Source: JAISGQ01 sp045536305
Lineage (GTDB): Bacteria > Bacillota > Clostridia > Oscillospirales > Acutalibacteraceae
Direction: 5' to 3'
NCBI GenBank assembly: GCA_045536305.1
Contig: JAZSNH010000012.1
Coordinates: 1-5,012 of the forward strand
Length of the DNA stretch: 5,012 bases
Part shown: positions 5,003 through 5,012 of the stretch, in pieces
Position numbering within the stretch: the first letter of the stretch is position 1
Layout: each line of letters begins with the position of its first letter
Made by a program: the position numbers and the translations under genes
Notes under the pieces: model-generated
Seen by the model: only the letters and a program-made list of their open reading frames with translations
The model's database searches: none
Told to the model about the DNA's origin: nothing

Positions 5003-5012
5003 AAATACAATT

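Larger units (their letters stand above)
4784..5012 (+). other. rRNA operon leader, running up to the expected 16S rRNA gene
   Basis: An untranslated stretch of about 229 bases with no convincing gene. It holds an early hairpin, a boxA, and several further hairpins with stable loops, an order typical of rrn leaders in Gram-positive bacteria. Such leaders carry antitermination signals and RNase III or other processing sites, and help 16S folding. No 16S sequence is inside the window. The gene's 5' end is expected at or within a few bases of the right edge, which is an inference from the leader's character. Confidence 0.75.

Noticed and set aside
1..5012. CRISPR arrays, insertion sequences, tRNA genes or phage attachment sites
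   Set aside because: I saw no regularly spaced repeats, transposase-like frames, terminal inverted repeats around genes, or tRNA cloverleaf pattern. All long inverted repeats are explained by terminators or leader hairpins.

Overview
The window looks like chromosomal DNA of a Gram-positive anaerobe of the class Clostridia, most likely Ruminococcus-like (Oscillospirales). This rests on the strong AGGAGG-type ribosome binding sites, consensus TTGACA/TATAAT promoters with 17-bp spacers, the acetyl-CoA-type MetA, and an rRNA leader with a TGTTCCTTGAAAATT boxA. The taxon is inferred from style, not from a marker gene.

Layout from left to right. Bases 1-188 (+) are the last 61 codons of folK, the folate-pathway pyrophosphokinase, which enters from outside the window. 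It ends in a strong, probably bidirectional terminator (165-208) whose loop holds the folK stop codon. Converging on it from the right is a two-gene minus-strand operon (3433 to 249). The first gene encodes a 222-aa protein with a membrane helix at each end and an extracytoplasmic Cache-like domain. The second encodes an 839-aa protein that joins a four-helix Cache-like sensor unit to a 12-helix MFS-type transporter fold and a long acidic, proline-rich cytoplasmic tail. The two genes overlap by ATGA, and a consensus promoter at 3464-3492 drives them. I cannot assign a substrate or signal. This pair is the least ordinary part of the window.

Bases 3443-3711 are intergenic. They hold the operon promoter, a structured element of unknown role (3606-3661) and the 17-bp stem of the metA terminator. 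Next is metA (4647 to 3712, minus), a complete homoserine O-acyltransferase of methionine synthesis. It has Cys142, His235 and Glu237 for catalysis and Glu111, the residue that marks acetyl-CoA rather than succinyl-CoA use. Its promoter leaves a leader of only about 27 nt, so no SAM riboswitch or T-box can be present.

Bases 4648-5012 contain no gene. They form a divergent control region: the metA promoter points left, and a very strong promoter with an A/T-rich UP-like tract points right. The rightward transcript begins with a stable hairpin, a boxA antitermination site and further GNRA-capped hairpins. This is the pattern of a ribosomal RNA operon leader, and the 16S gene is expected to start at or just past the right edge of the window.
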